Positions 1-12,043 of a stretch of DNA of 64,000 bases are shown one piece after another. The DNA lies in contig JAKSZP010006698.1 of the NCBI GenBank assembly GCA_022478985.1, positions 62,001-126,000 on the forward strand. Direction: 5' to 3'. This stretch comes from Massospora cicadina (taxonomy: Eukaryota > Entomophthoromycota > Entomophthoromycetes > Entomophthorales > Entomophthoraceae). The position numbers were made by a program, and so were the translations under genes. The first letter of the stretch is position 1, and each line of letters begins with the position of its first letter. The notes below the pieces were generated by a model, which did not search any database, was not told the DNA's origin, and saw only the letters and a program-made list of their open reading frames with translations.

Positions 1-516
1 GATTCTGAGAATAATTTGGCATCTTTATGCCTTTTTTCATTAATTGAGTAATTCTCTCAATCCTATTGGTGAATTCTTGACATTTGGCCATCTGTCATAA
101 GTTCCGTCCAGTAAGCAATTGAAGTCCCCTTATTAAATCATTCTTTCTGGAATGTTCAAGTCAATATGTTGCTCAGAAACTCTTCCCTTTTGTCCACTTC
201 AGCAGGGGCATATACTGATATGGCCTGATATGATTGGTTTCTTATATAATGGCTAAGAACAAGAACCTTTTTTTACAAATGAGAGTATTAGTTGGTGATT
301 TTAATAGCAGCTGATTCTTTGACTACAAATCCACTAAAGCTGGTCCAGAATGTTTGTGAAGGGAGAAAGAGCCTGAACAACTCTTCATACTTTCCAGTGG
401 TGCACTTGCACTCCTGCAAGGCAAGCACGTCAACCGGTGGCTTTAGAAGGAGCCCTAGTTCTTATCCTGGTACTTAGTGGATAATAAACCTTCTACGTTG
501 AGAGACCCAATTGTTA
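1..516 (-). pseudogene. LINE ORF2, N-terminal APE-type endonuclease fragment (runs off left edge)
   Basis: Read on the minus strand from about 512 leftwards, broken frames give an endonuclease start resembling SLNVEGLL, then DVLALQECK at about 408-438 (carrying the Q-E catalytic glutamate motif of APE-like LINE endonucleases), then ISVYAPAEVD at about 200-228, matching the family's V-Y-A-P strand. In LINEs this domain nicks the target to prime reverse transcription. Stops and frameshifts show it is dead, and the rest of ORF2 lies outside the window. The ORF1-like relic at 517-1969 sits directly upstream in the expected order. The class is fairly sure; the exact family is not. Confidence 0.6.
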
Positions 517-1969
517 GCGATCCCAGCATGCCTGCTATGACTGCATAGGGCCTGGTTGGTCTGTGCATCTGAGTTGGCTTGCTTGCAATTGGACATAGTC
601 ATAGGGCCCTCATAAATGGTTTGGGCTGGTGATGTATTTGATTGCCATTCAGGTGGCCCAGAGTTCCAATTTGGGTTCTCCGTTTAGTGAGCACTATTGT
701 CTACATCCCGTTGAGGGTTGAGAAACTGTTGGTTTGTGTAATGAGTTTGTCGACTGAAACTTTAATGGGTTGATCTCTGTTGCGTACAGGTAGGAAGTGT
801 GCACAGTCTATTTATGATTAAAGATGACCTCTGCTCATTATCTTGCAGCTTCTGGGCTGTCTTAGGGGCGGTCATACTAGCAATGTGCACATGTTGTTGC
901 TCATTGTTGCACTTGGTTAATTCCTCATGATATGCTGCTTTATTTTTCCTCCTTCTGCTTCTTATACTTGGCCTTCTCCGCCGCCTTTCTAGTCATACTT
1001 TGTTTCTTTACGTTGCTCTAGTGAGACTGGTTGGATCACCTCATAGCTAGACTGTGATCCTCAGAGGTGGGCTGTTAATGCGTCCACCTGATCTATTTTA
1101 TTCTAACTTTCTTCACACTATATAAGCTTTCTTCCCTTCCATGTAGCCGGACATGCATTGTTTTAAGCCCTACTTTGTTGTAGCTCGTGCATATGAGCAG
1201 GCTCTTTTCTGGGCAGAATGCGAAAAGGAGAGACTGGTTCCACTTTGGGTCTAAGATGTACACTTTGTGTGGGATTGTGTTGATGTCACCCTCAGAATAC
1301 ATGCCTGGGAGTATCATTGCTTCAGCCTTGTCTGTATCCAGGTGAGGCAAGAGGCGGTTTTTCTCCATTTCAAAATAAATTAGTTCTCCATATGCGCTCT
1401 TTCCTCTTGTTAGTGCTGCCTCCAGGTAGTCTCGCTTTTCAGTGGTTGGAGTCCTTCTAGTACCACAAACAAATTTTTATCATCCCAAAAATGGGTGCGT
1501 GTGATTGGGATATTTGCTGTAATTTGCTCAGGCTCTTTGCCTACTCTCAGCTTAGTGAAGGTGACTACAAATGGGGTAGTGATAGAAGCGTCCGCGGCCT
1601 CAGCAGTAGCAATACTAAGGTCCAAGGTCCCCATTGTGTGTTTTTCAGTCAAGCTTACAGCTTCTGAGAAGCGTCCTGGGCTATATTGACAAACTGCTTC
1701 ATATCATAGAGGTTCTTCAACGCCAGAGTTAATGCGCACACCAAATTCACATGAGGACTTGGGTATGCAAGGCTGATGTTGCTTGTTAAGTAAAAATCTT
1801 TGACTATCTTTAGATAATTACTGTTTGGGACATATGGTACCTTTTTTGCACTAAGGATAAAGTTGAGCAGCTGAGACTTCTGGACCATGCTGTTCCCCAT
1901 CCTCGCTGCTGCATAGGTGTGTGAATGCAGTGGATTCAGCCGCTTTTTAATCCCCTGATTGGACGGCAC
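517..1969 (-). pseudogene. LINE ORF1-like relic upstream of the endonuclease
   Basis: Three consecutive minus-strand frames (1655-1969, 1410-1652, 1093-1368) join through short disruptions into one protein-like stretch that begins MPSNQGIKKRLNP. It runs through TPFVVTFTKLRVGK and the region MEKNRLLPHLDTDKAEA. A charged segment rich in Lys and Glu (roughly 880-1010) follows and looks coiled-coil. This fits a LINE ORF1 nucleic-acid-binding protein placed just before the endonuclease. A degenerate Cys/His cluster may sit near 1030-1075 but is too decayed to claim. At least two frame disruptions are needed, so it is a pseudogene. The identity rests mainly on position next to the endonuclease. Confidence 0.45.
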
Positions 1970-2310
1970 AACTAAAATAAGATGTGATTGATTAAATCTG
2001 CTTAATCACCTGTAAACAAAAGTGATTCTTAGGGGGAAAAAGCTCCTTTTTTAACTTACATTGGAGTTATATTGGGTTTAGGGGTAGGATAAAACGTAAT
2101 AGATTTGTAAGGCTGCAACCTTAAATATCATCGCTTCAAAAACTTTTTTAGCACTAATGGCTCCCAACCCAAAAGGGGGAGCCGCCACGCATCTTTATTT
2201 GCAAATGGGCCAAACACAGAAATTATTGGAAATTAAAAAATTCCTAATATGGCACCTCAACTAACAGGCTAGGAAGTCATATCAGTAGTGAGGATGCTTT
2301 GGGGGAAGTT
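1970..2310. other. Spacer between two LINE relics, no gene seen
   Basis: AT-rich DNA with no sustained reading frame. It separates the ORF1-plus-endonuclease relic on its left from a different LINE ORF1 on its right. I see no clear target duplication or poly-A tract that would mark the exact junction. Confidence 0.5.
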
Positions 2311-3960
2311 TTATCCAGCGCCCACTTTAGCTGGTGGACATGACGGACAACATTGGGTAGGAGCATTAGTGACATGAGGCATAAGGAGATATAATTGGGG
2401 GCTTTCTTTGTTGATGAGGCTGGCAGTGTCTATTGTCTCAACGTATTGATCAAGTTGATGCTCAGCAAAAGTGATGAAAGCTGGCACACAATTGAATGAC
2501 TTGATGTGCCAGTGGGTTTTGGGATAATTAGAAAAAAATAGAAGTTTTTGCAGAATTAATGCAAGCACAGCATTCACCAAAAGCAAGCTTCTCAATTTTA
2601 TACTTCGCATCTTCCTTAAATCATGGGGAAGTTGGGGGAAGGAATACCCTCAACAAGGGGCTCCATCATTCCATGAAGTTGTTGGTGAATTAGGGTGTTG
2701 GCAGAGCATGCTGTAGCATCAACTGCCATTTTATTAATATTTTTAAATAGGGAAACCGTTTCAAGGGCAAAAATGGTGGGGACACAAATTGTGTGGGTTA
2801 ATGAAAACTCCTCCAAAGCAAAATCCAGTTTTACATGGTACAACCGCTTCTCCTCATCAATACTTTTGAGAGACTCAAATGGATTGGATTTGGCCAGCAC
2901 TGGTTCAGCTACTGGAATTGGGGCGGTGGTAGGAGCAGATTGGCCATGTGCTATTGACCACGGCAGCTCAGCTGAAACTAGCTCAGTCATCAACTCAGGA
3001 TTCCATAATATGGTCAATTTTGATTCAAATTTCTAAAATTTTGTTTTGATTGCTTGCCGCTTTTAGAGCAGTGTCAAATTGCCCCAAGGTTGGGGGCAGG
3101 AGTATTAAGCCTCATTCAAAAAAGTGGGTAAAAATGGCCATGGGCCCAACTCCCAAGGAATTAGTGACGGAAGTGGCAGAAAGCAGAAACTGTGAAGCAC
3201 TTGTGCTTTGAGTGGTCAAGCTTGAAGCATAAGGGCAAATGGCATGGTTGTTTTTGACGCATGCCCAGAATGGGTGATCAGGAAAAATCTGATCATGATG
3301 GGGGGAAGGAAATTTTGAGATTGGTATTGCAATGAAATGAGTGGATCGTCTTAAAGGCACAAGGCCTGGCCAGAAGAATTAACCCATTTGGAACCACAAA
3401 ATGCAAAATGGGATCTGCGCTGTAAATGGCTAAACCCTCCGTGAGCTTGTGGTGGAGGCGTTCAGGGGAGAGATGGGAGGGCAACCAAGCAAACTGGACC
3501 ACTAAAGTGGCCTCATCTGGGAGCTAGGTTCAAATAGTGGGAATGGGAAGTTTTTAAAAATGATTTGCAGCTTGGCTGCTGCCAAGGCATCAGCTTCCAA
3601 ACAGAAGCTGAAACCAAAGTACCCCTTAAAAGGGAAGAAGTCAATAAAGCCAGTGGGCTTAAAAACCACCATGGCCATCTCAATGATGGCTGCACTAACA
3701 TATGGGAAGAGATTCCCATATTAAGCCCAGATACTGAAATGTTATTTGCTCCGTGGGAGCACCAAAAGATTCCAGAGCACCGCCTAGGAGTTTATGGGGT
3801 GGTGGGCCAAGTCCCCAGGGGGTACATAACGCCCGGTAGCACAGGAAGGTCTAGAAGAGCCAGCCCAAATGCACTTTGGCGGCAGCTGAAAGATGCCAGA
3901 TGGCGGCGCACCACCACCCCAAGCTGGGGCATTAGGCATCAATTGCATTTGAAATTGGTA
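2311..3960 (-). pseudogene. LINE family-2 ORF1, copy I (5' part only)
   Basis: Minus-strand frames between 3960 and 2311 give an ORF1-type protein: an N-terminal segment containing GFIDFFPFKGYFGF (about 3600-3660), a middle portion containing LHFVVPNG (about 3390), then FWACVKNNHAICP (about 3225-3290). The last piece runs into a Cys2-His-Cys knuckle (C-P-x-C-x4-H-x4-C) if one base is restored near 3225. Downstream is an Ala/Ser-rich helical region around 2695-2800. The same order occurs at 43.6-45.2 kb and 49.4-51.0 kb, which is the strongest evidence that it is a repeat family. Such proteins bind LINE RNA. No ORF2 follows; a different LINE relic begins at 1969. Confidence 0.6.
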
Positions 3961-4520
3961 AGTTTTGGCTCAATAAAGCTGTTGTCTTATATTTTTCTGA
4001 TAAAATCCGATTTGACCTTGATTTAGTTATCAAAGCAAAAGAGGCATCTTCGCTTGACTCACCAGAAACTCAAGTAACATACTTGAAATAATACTTTTCA
4101 TCCTTTGCAGTAACCAAAGATTTAAATTCTGAACTATTATTAGCTGGCAATCATAAATAGAAAATCCTTGTCATTGTCCGCTAGTAAATCTTAAGAAATG
4201 TTTAATGTAAAATATCCTTGGCTTTAGTTAACAGTATTTTATAAAAGACTTGTATTATAAATTATTGATTTCTCCTCAGCATTAGCCACCAGAAAAACGA
4301 AATATAAAATGCTATCATGGTTTACCATGATCCTTTGGCTTGACTGATACATCAAATTGGCCAATCTTTGACTGAAAGATCAAAATTGATACTGATCATC
4401 AAATGTCAAATTTAATTAAATTAAGTAAATTAGTTGGCAAGGGTTACTGTTATAACCGCAATACTCCGGAATTTATTGTAAAAATAAAAGTTAAAACCCT
4501 CATAATAGATAAATCAATCA
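3961..4520. other. AT-rich stretch, possibly LINE 5' end and remnant of a 5' LTR
   Basis: No reading frame. The left part resembles the sequence flanking the other family-2 LINE copy near 45.2 kb (both have a GCATTTGAxA stretch followed by GGTAA). The right part should contain the 5' LTR of the gypsy element whose primer-binding site follows at 4525, but I could not align it to the 3' LTR at 8582. A 7-bp hairpin, ATCATGG TTTA CCATGAT, lies at 4314-4331. Confidence 0.35.
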
Positions 4521-4524
4521 GAAG

Positions 4525-4542
4525 TGGTGCCCAATTAGAAAG
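4525..4542 (+). other. Degenerate LTR-retrotransposon primer-binding site
   Basis: TGGTGCCCAATTAGAAAG resembles the TGGTGCTCACTACAGGGG primer-binding site found exactly at 16744 and 30039. The first six bases match, then it degrades. It lies a few bases after a CA dinucleotide (4519-4520) that could end the 5' LTR, and upstream of gypsy coding relics. Confidence 0.4.
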
Positions 4543-7286
4543 AATTTAACTTTGTTGATATTAAAAAAGTCATATTTAATGGTTAACACTTCTCAACACA
4601 GGTTTCTAAACCCAAAGTTTATATTGTGAACTCTGAAATAAGAATGACTTGTTAATAGATTGGCAGAGTCCAACTGGTATTTTCTATATTCATCTCTCTC
4701 TAAAAAAACCTAGGTAAGAAGAATCCTTAAACATCCTTCCTAAAAATTATAATGATGAAGCGGCATCAAGTGTTACAACAATTTATAAAAGAGGATATGG
4801 TATTGATGACAACCCACATAAAAAAATGCAAGGCCAAGTTAGTGCAAGAAGTAGTTCTGAAGCCTTATAACAACATTTAAAGCAACAAGAGCATACAGTT
4901 CCCTCTGTCAACTTTAACAAGTTGAATGGGGCCAAAGTGGCTATACCCATTGCAATAATAAAGTAATCCAGCCCTCAATTAGGTAAATATATACAATAAA
5001 CTTAGCTCGTGGGAACACTTTGGATCTCAACGCAATAAATTCTTCTGATTTTTATTTTCTGGCTACCTATATTATTACTACAATGAATAAGCTCAAAGTC
5101 AACGCTGATATAGACAGTAGGGCACTAGCTACCATTGTGTCCACTATACTTGTATAACTGGGCTCAATCTAGATATAGATCATTATAGGACTATGGTAAT
5201 GCGGGCTTCAGACAACAACCTCTTAGTGAGCCTAAAGTGCATTGCCACCATATTTTAATCAATGGTGATTTCTGCTCCTGTCATCTTTTTCCTAAATCAA
5301 AAATTATGCATTCTTATTTGACCTCGTTTTAGAAAGCATATGGGGTCAAATTTTTTTTGAAGTATACACTTTAAGATACTAAGTCAAAAATTACATTTTT
5401 ATAATTGGAAAAATGGTCCCTATCGCCTCAAAATATGTGTTATGTTAACCTTGCATTTAGGGATAGCATAGTGCCATTGGTTATCAGCAGTATAAAGCCA
5501 TAATCAGAGGTTACATAACCAGAATTTAGCTTTTATTCCTCTACATGCTGATCAAATCTTATCCATTCTAATTAACAATAAATTATATTGTGGCAAATAT
5601 CAATTAAAAAAAATTCCTCATGGAATATATGGAGAGATTATTGCCCTTTCTGCCAATGAAACTTAAAAACAGTTGCTGCGTCTGTGTTTATCCTCACTGC
5701 ATATAGCGAAATCCAGGGGCATTAGCTAAAACTGTATCTCTATATCAAATCATGCCACATATTGTTGCTTTTGTCCAGAATTTATCAGTTGAGAAAGTAC
5801 TAAGTTCTATTATTTTAGTAATCTAGATGAACTTGGGCTTGATGGCAACAGCCAATTGGTACGTTCCAAGAACTTCAAGAAAAACCTCACGAGGTTAACT
5901 GAAGATGATAAGGACCAAGCGCTGGTCCTTTTTGAAAAGTATAGCGCATTATGCTAAAGATGGCTTTGATTTGAGGTATGAAAATGATATTTACACTATA
6001 TCAATTCTGGTAATCATCTACACATCTGCCTACATCCTATTAGATATTAAAATGTGGTGGATGAAAATATCAACAAAGAAATTAACCAGCTGATGCAACA
6101 CGGGATGTCAGCGCCTTCCAAGAGACCTTGGGCCTTCCTTTTGATGATTATCAAGGAAAAATTTGGTCTAATCATGTAAAAATTGATTTATAAAAAGCTC
6201 AACAACGTTGCTAAGAATGACTTAAATCCCTAAATGCATATTGTTATTTGCTAAACCACTTGACAGTGCGCAATACTTTACAGAAAAGGAAATAATTTCT
6301 GGCTTTGCCATATTGAGCTTCCCAAAGATGAGAAGTAGATAGCGCCAAAATTACGTTAAAGGCCTCTTCCAACCTACTAGAATGCCTCAAGGGCTGTGCA
6401 GTGCCCTGCAACATTTCAGTGGTCTATGGTCAGTATATTTGGCAAAATTAAAAATCGCCTATGTATTATTTTTTTGGACAATATAGATGTTTTTAATAAT
6501 GTTTCCTATACGTCTGTATTATTTGGAAGTAGTTTTATTCCAACTCTCCAAGCTGTTTTTAAAATCAAGCCATATAAGTGCAACTTTATCCAAGAGCAGC
6601 TTGAATATCTTGGGTTTTTTTATTGACAAGCATGACTTATGGCCCCATATGGCAAAATTTGAAGCAATTGAAAATACGATGCAGCTGCAGAGCAACTGTG
6701 ATATTCAGTTATCTTTTGATATTTTTCTATTACTTTTTATTCATTATAAAAAACTTGAAAATAAGTAAAATACTATCTTATCTCCTTAAGAAAGATTTAC
6801 AAACTAAGTGGACGGGGAATTATCAGTTAGCCTTTAAAAAGCCGATATTTTGCCTCACTAAAAGCTCTCACAAACATGAACCCCAATATTGATTAACAAT
6901 TTTAATTAAAGTAGACGCCTCTCTCAATTCCATTGGGGCTGTGGTATTATGGTTGACAATGCGGGATTTAACAACACAGTGGTTTATTAATTTTGGATAC
7001 AAATGCTCAAGTAAGAAACTTCACAGTAACTGAGAAGGAGTTCCTGACGTTCTATACCCATGTAAACAATGCTAGGTATATGTTCGTGTAGTGCATTATA
7101 CAGTAGTAACTGACCATGCCTCACTTCACTGTTTAAAAATATGAAGAAAAAGAAGGGCTGCTTCATAATGGGCTTTGAACATACAAGCACATGATTTATA
7201 AATTTCAGTGCCGCCTCAGTGTATATTATCAAATTGCCAATGATTTGCCTTAATGGACCAACATGCCCTTAGTGGCCAATGTGGCC

Positions 7287-7327
7287 AACAAAATCTTTTT
7301 TTAGTACTAGATGGTAACAAAATCTTT
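7287..7327 (-). mobile_element. Micro-insertion copy 1 with 12-bp target-site duplication
   Basis: A 17-bp insert (7299-7315, TTTTAGTACTAGATGGT on the plus strand) lies between perfect 12-bp direct repeats AACAAAATCTTT (7287-7298 and 7316-7327). On the minus strand it reads as a short unit ending in an A-run, the shape left by target-primed reverse transcription. Since T residues occur on both sides of the junction, the tail length is ambiguous by a few bases. It interrupts the decayed gypsy element G1, so it is younger than that element. Confidence 0.7.
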
Positions 7328-8570
7328 GACAAAATGATAACTCAACTCTATGATAACAAACTGTGGAGGTTCAATGCAGATTTATTAAAGTTGTGACTGT
7401 CTATCTTTGTGAAGAATGTGTGACTGTAAATGTTTTTGATGAATACGTCTTTTTGTTTTCCAGGATTACCAAATAAACTGTATTAATATTGCGCCCATAA
7501 GGAGATGTGGCACAGATAATAGTATTAAATGCTGGAACAATCATGAGCACAATATTATTGGAAGTTTGACAACTTCTTATTCAAAAAAGCTCAGCTGCTG
7601 TGAGGAATGACAAAGCTTAAGATCATACTTTAAGTTTACTTCATATCATATTGTTAACCCTAATGTTCCTGGCACACCATATCTATTGATGTTTTGGGCT
7701 CATTGCCCAACAGTGTTGTAAATATAAGTAAAAATCGTGGCTATTATTTACAATACCAAGTGAGTGGGGGTCAAAGTTGTCAGAGACTTAGGCTTATAAA
7801 CCAAAGATAAAAACGTTTTGGAGTATGTTTTTCATTGACATTAATGCGTGTTGTTTCTCTTAACGGAAAATGGGACTAACTTTACGTCTCAAAGTATCTC
7901 TTAGCTCATCTACTTGATGTATATCTGAGAGACATTAATTTAAGGCCTATAACCCTGAGAACAATGGCACTATGGAAGAAGTAAAAGGTAATCTTTTTAT
8001 TATCTATGTAAGTTGATCACTGCTGAGGCGTCCAGTTAAAAGCCTTTTCTTGCCCTCTGTTGTTATTATATATAATGTTGTCTATAACTAGGCAACAGGA
8101 ATCTCCATCATTCCAGTTTTTTTTGTAAGCATACAGTGCTACCTGACTTTATACTCAAGCATCAATGGAGAAAATATGAGTCCCAACTGATTAAAGGGAA
8201 AACTTAGCGCAGACTCTATCCTGTAAAAAAGCATACTCCTACTTGATGTCTTGAAAAAAAAAACTTAGGGATTGTGATGGTTGGTATCAATGGACCTACC
8301 TACCTTAGCCATAGGTTAATAGGACTTGTATTATGATAGCCATGATTTTAGTAGTACTAGTAATCTATAAAATGTGGAAAGGGCTATACAAAAATCATCA
8401 AAAGACATCCACTGATGCCTACACCTTGAAAGATCCTACTGATAGTCATCTAATTATTTGAGTAGATGCTATGTTCCATGAAAATCCAGCGAATTTTTGG
8501 CCCAATGGCCATAGGTTCTCAGTACCCTAGTCTGCCATCCCGCATCTTTTTTGTTCCTAATGTTTAGTCA

Positions 8571-8581
8571 AGCGGGGGATA
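8571..8581 (+). other. Polypurine tract of gypsy element G1
   Basis: AGCGGGGGATA lies immediately before the TGTTGCAATTG start of the putative 3' LTR. Such tracts prime plus-strand DNA synthesis in LTR retrotransposons. Position and composition fit. Confidence 0.55.
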
Positions 8582-9279
8582 TGTTGCAATTGTTTTGATA
8601 AAATATTTTTATACACACTTACTTAATCATCTTTAATAATACTTAGATACATGGATTTATTATTTATTATATATTGTTTTCCCCACGCGCCCCCACTTTA
8701 TAGCTAGTTTTCTAAAGTTGTATTTAATACTATTGGTAAACTCTCTTAAGCACATTCAATTACTATAAGTTACAAAGTTAGATCAAATCCTGAATCCCTG
8801 CGGATAAAAACTTCGAGATTGCTTAATTTCTGACCACTTTTGTCCATGGCCTTGGATTTCATATCATTTATATAAAATTTTCATCTTGTATTCTTACCTT
8901 GCCGCCACGCTGGCGTAAATTATATTTAAATAGGGTCCTTATTACTAAAGCCATCCAATGTGTTTAATTGTGACTGGGTCATTACTATTATGGAAATGCC
9001 TCTGAGCCCTAGACTTTTATTGCCCTAGTATAGTTTTGATATTAAGCCTCAATCTTACCATTCTTAAGTGCTGCTTAGTAGCCATAAGTGCACCAATAAA
9101 AATTCTGTGAGAAAGATGAGCATACCTGAGCGGTATTGCCATCTAGAGGAGTTTTTTCTACAAAGCCTGAAAGAAGCGTATTACAAGGCTTGCTATAATG
9201 TGCTGCTTAAACACTGTAATATAACTTACTGCGATGTTCTTCTTTGTTATCATTATAAAACCCTAATCCAATAAGAACA
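8582..9279 (+). repeat. Putative 3' LTR of gypsy element G1
   Basis: It begins TGTTGCAATTG directly after the polypurine tract. The right end is placed tentatively at ...AAGAACA (9279) because the preceding ATAAAACCCTAAT resembles the AAAACCCTCAT just upstream of the primer-binding site at 4525. AT-rich and without a coding frame. The 5' partner could not be aligned, so the right boundary is uncertain. Confidence 0.45.
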
Positions 9280-9728
9280 TTTTACTTTTTTGAAGTATTT
9301 TTCAAGCTTACTGTCCTCAAATAGTGCCTTTTTTGTGCTAATAACCTGTGCATCAAAATCTGACGCCCCTTCACCAAATGCAACAGTTAAATATGTAATG
9401 TTTGTAACTCAACTCAGCAACTCCAATTCCTGATTGGTACAGAAATAATAAGGTGTTAATCACCACCATTGCAACTCAAAATTGCTTAAAAGCTCAAATT
9501 ACTTTTCACGCAGGCCTGGTTTATATATCACCTATTACTTACAATTTAATATCAACTATTTTGCCCAATGGCAATGTATACTTTTCATTAATAGGTTTAT
9601 TATCAATCTCCTCAACTGTTCGCCAGGGTCTTAGTTCTAGTAATTTCTAGTCTGACGTAATTTACTCAAGGTCAATAACCAAGCTCCTCTTTTCTTTTTA
9701 ATAATTATTCTATTGACTGGAAATTCCT
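9280..9728. other. AT-rich stretch, nothing recognised
   Basis: No sustained reading frame, repeat or RNA structure that I can support. Confidence 0.4.
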
Positions 9729-10680
9729 TTGTGCTATCAAGTTATCAACTTTTTTATGTTTAGTCCTGAGGGACTTTTAGTGCAGCCAACTTTGCAGGAT
9801 GAAGGCTTGGGGTACTGCCTCCACCACACTAGGCTGAGTGAATCTGAGCACCACAAAAATATGATAACCACAAATGGGTGTAGCTCACAGTACCATTGGA
9901 CTGACAATTTCCCACCCTATTTTAGTCTTGGGAAGACCGTATACAGCAGCCTGGACAGCAGATATACATTAATCTCCCTTGCGGAAGAAATGCTCCAATG
10001 ACTACCCAGGTTTAAGGCCCCTGGGGGAGGAGCTGAGGCCCCTCCCATTATCACCTGATTTTAAGCGGAGTTTAGCTCTCCAGAACCTTTTTGTCCAGAA
10101 AAGCCTGTTGTCCTTTCAGCTCATTAATTATTTCCTTGAATAATCATGTTCGCCATCAGAAAGCTGATGCCAACTGACTGGCAGCTAAAAGAGCTTCTAG
10201 CCACCTGGTAAATTGCGGCATTTATTGTAGGCAGGCTCACCAAAGTGCATTTAACAAGGTTTTACCCATCCTTATCCAGGGTTCCACACCTGCGCAACCA
10301 CAGCTCATGGGAAAGCTATGTGACAGACTCTATGGCCAATTCTTACGCCCCCTTCTGGCCCTTACTCTTCATAAAGGGAGTTGTAGACACACGTGAGAAC
10401 AGGTTGCCACAGTCATCACCATTATCCCGCTCCAATTTCAGGACAATACAGGACACAGTCAGTATACTTCTGTAGTTTCTGGTGTTTTAACTCACCCATG
10501 TTTCCACAGGCATACCCCAGTTGCGACATGAGGAGGCGCCAGCTAACCTTATCTAGCTCCTGTTATCAAATATTTTCACAAATAGAACCAAAAACCAAAA
10601 AGAGAATATCAGAATGGGACTGGCATGGTGAACAGTATTTTTTATACTTTAGCTTGCCAAAAGCCAGAGACTATCAATAA
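9729..10680 (+). pseudogene. Unidentified coding-like relic, richer in GC than its surroundings
   Basis: Two plus-strand frames (9729-10001; 10245-10680) and the linker between them are clearly less AT-rich than the flanks. Another plus frame across 10090-10400 gives a protein-like stretch containing QLMGKLCDRLYGQFLRPLL, broken by stops. I recognise no conserved catalytic motif and cannot assign a family. The density of stops and the lack of a single frame indicate a dead coding sequence, probably another transposable element. Function unknown. Confidence 0.3.
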
Positions 10681-11146
10681 TACCCTCTGAGAGTCCCTTA
10701 GAGCCACTGTCAGCCTTTGATACTACAGTTGGATATTAATATAGTTTTTTATCCTTAATTTTTGATAGTTAAGGATTATTGTGTTAGTTTACAAAGGTCA
10801 CTGTCTTGATACAATACCTTATTTGTTTAAGTGCAAAACAACCTGTGATATTCGAATTTGATGCCTAGATATTGGTAGCCTAATAAGCCTGAAATGATTT
10901 AAAAGGGATAATGGTCACTGTGGAGATCTATTAGAGAGCATTCAAAAATTAAATATTGGCTTCCATAACTGCGGCTGATTTCAGAAAAAAAACCAGTCAG
11001 CCATATGGGTGAAAGTCAACACAGTAATTTAGAGATGCAAGGGGGCACGTATGAGATTTTTAGATGTTCATTGATAGAAGATTAGAGCAACAGAATATAA
11101 AAAACTTCTTTATTTCAGAAAATCATTATGTCTTGTTTTAAAATAA
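10681..11146. other. AT-rich stretch, nothing recognised
   Basis: Short frames only, no repeated or structured element that I can support. Confidence 0.4.
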
Positions 11147-11343
11147 TTTACAGCAGGGCACAAAAGATCTGAAACACATGGTGCAAAGAGGGATGGCGAG
11201 TACACCCCATTTTTCTGTAGTGAGTATAACGTAAAGTCATACAAGAAAACTATACAAAAACACAGTGGTGAGAAGAACTTAAACTTTAAAAAATGGCCAG
11301 CGCACCCAGTTAACGCTAAGAGAGAGCCCTACATGAGAACTTG
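11147..11343 (+). pseudogene. Possible C2H2 zinc-finger relic
   Basis: One open plus-strand frame across this stretch reads EYTPFFCSEYNVKSYKKT, then IQKHSGEKNLNFKK. The HSGEK linker, preceded by a Lys-rich helix, resembles the H-(T/S)GEKP linker between C2H2 zinc fingers, and a Cys precedes it at about the right distance. The second Cys and second His expected for the finger are missing or changed, and no start codon or second clear finger is visible. It could be a degraded zinc-finger or transposase-associated domain, or chance resemblance in Lys-rich translation. Confidence 0.25.
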
Positions 11344-12043
11344 CATGCATGTAATATATAAGGATGGTTTACTATTTTAATGAGAGACTCTGTATCTCTT
11401 ATGTTCCAATAGAGGTGATTGGAAATCTAAAATTAAAGAACCAGGAACTAAACTATTAAATTAATTTGAAATAAACGCCACAAACAGTTCTGGTACCAAA
11501 ATGTTCTAAGAATAATTATAGAATAAAAACCCTTAATTATCCTAAAAAGTTCACACATGTTGGACTCATTGTAAAAGTTCATGACAATTGAAAAATAGGA
11601 TCTGGCCTTTCAAAGCTTCAATCTAAAGCAGTCCAGAGAACCAATATTTAATTAAATCTTCATTTAATTATAAAACTAAATGATGGCTTTGTTGTTTGAG
11701 ATCTCCTTAAAGAGGTCCATGGAAAAATGCTGACCAAAAGATCATATAATAACGTATGAAAAGTTAAAAATCCATTAAGTAAAGTAGTTGGTCTAGCAGA
11801 AATGACTATAAAGAAGATTGGGGATATGATCTGGTCCTTTTGCTTTAAAGCTGAGGTAAATCAGGCCAATAATATCAAAATTTTAATGATAGTACTATAG
11901 CTTGGATACCAGAACACAATTTTTGATTTGTAGCTGTATGTTACCAAATATGGTAAAATTATATTCAAAGATTAGACTTTATTCACATTTGAAATATCAG
12001 ATGCAACGTCTTTTTTTACTGAATAACTCATAAATTGTAATGA
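11344..12043. other. AT-rich stretch, nothing recognised
   Basis: Roughly two thirds A+T by eye, no frame of note, no clear repeat. Confidence 0.4.

Larger units (their letters stand above)
4543..8581 (+). pseudogene. Ty3/gypsy gag-pol relic (element G1), heavily decayed
   Basis: Broken plus-strand frames give the gypsy domain order. Protease: NADIDSRALATIV at about 5101-5140, where DSGA has become DSRA. Reverse transcriptase: SAPSKRPWAF (about 6108), KLNNVAKND (about 6200) and FLDNIDVF (about 6471-6494), where the second catalytic Asp of Y/FLDD is now Asn at 6480-6482. RNase H: KVDASLNSIGAVVL (about 6911) and [11 protein letters not shown] (about 7101-7133). Integrase: YNPENNGTMEEVKGN (about 7947-7991), which keeps the catalytic Glu. 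Dozens of stops make it non-functional. A tiny direct-repeat-flanked insertion interrupts it at 7299. A purine-rich tract AGCGGGGGATA ends it at 8581. Confidence 0.7.

Noticed and set aside
1064..1074. GAGGTGGGCTG shared with the SINE body (55778-55788)
   Set aside because: Only 11 bases match, with no A-tail or tRNA-like head nearby; chance is adequate.
8345..8365. AGTACTAG next to TTTTAGT
   Set aside because: Similar letters to the micro-insertion core but an extra AGT separates the T-run, ATGGT is absent and there are no flanking repeats.
9068..9274. A 68-codon plus-strand frame as a gene
   Set aside because: It lies within the putative 3' LTR of element G1, has no motif and its length is expected by chance.
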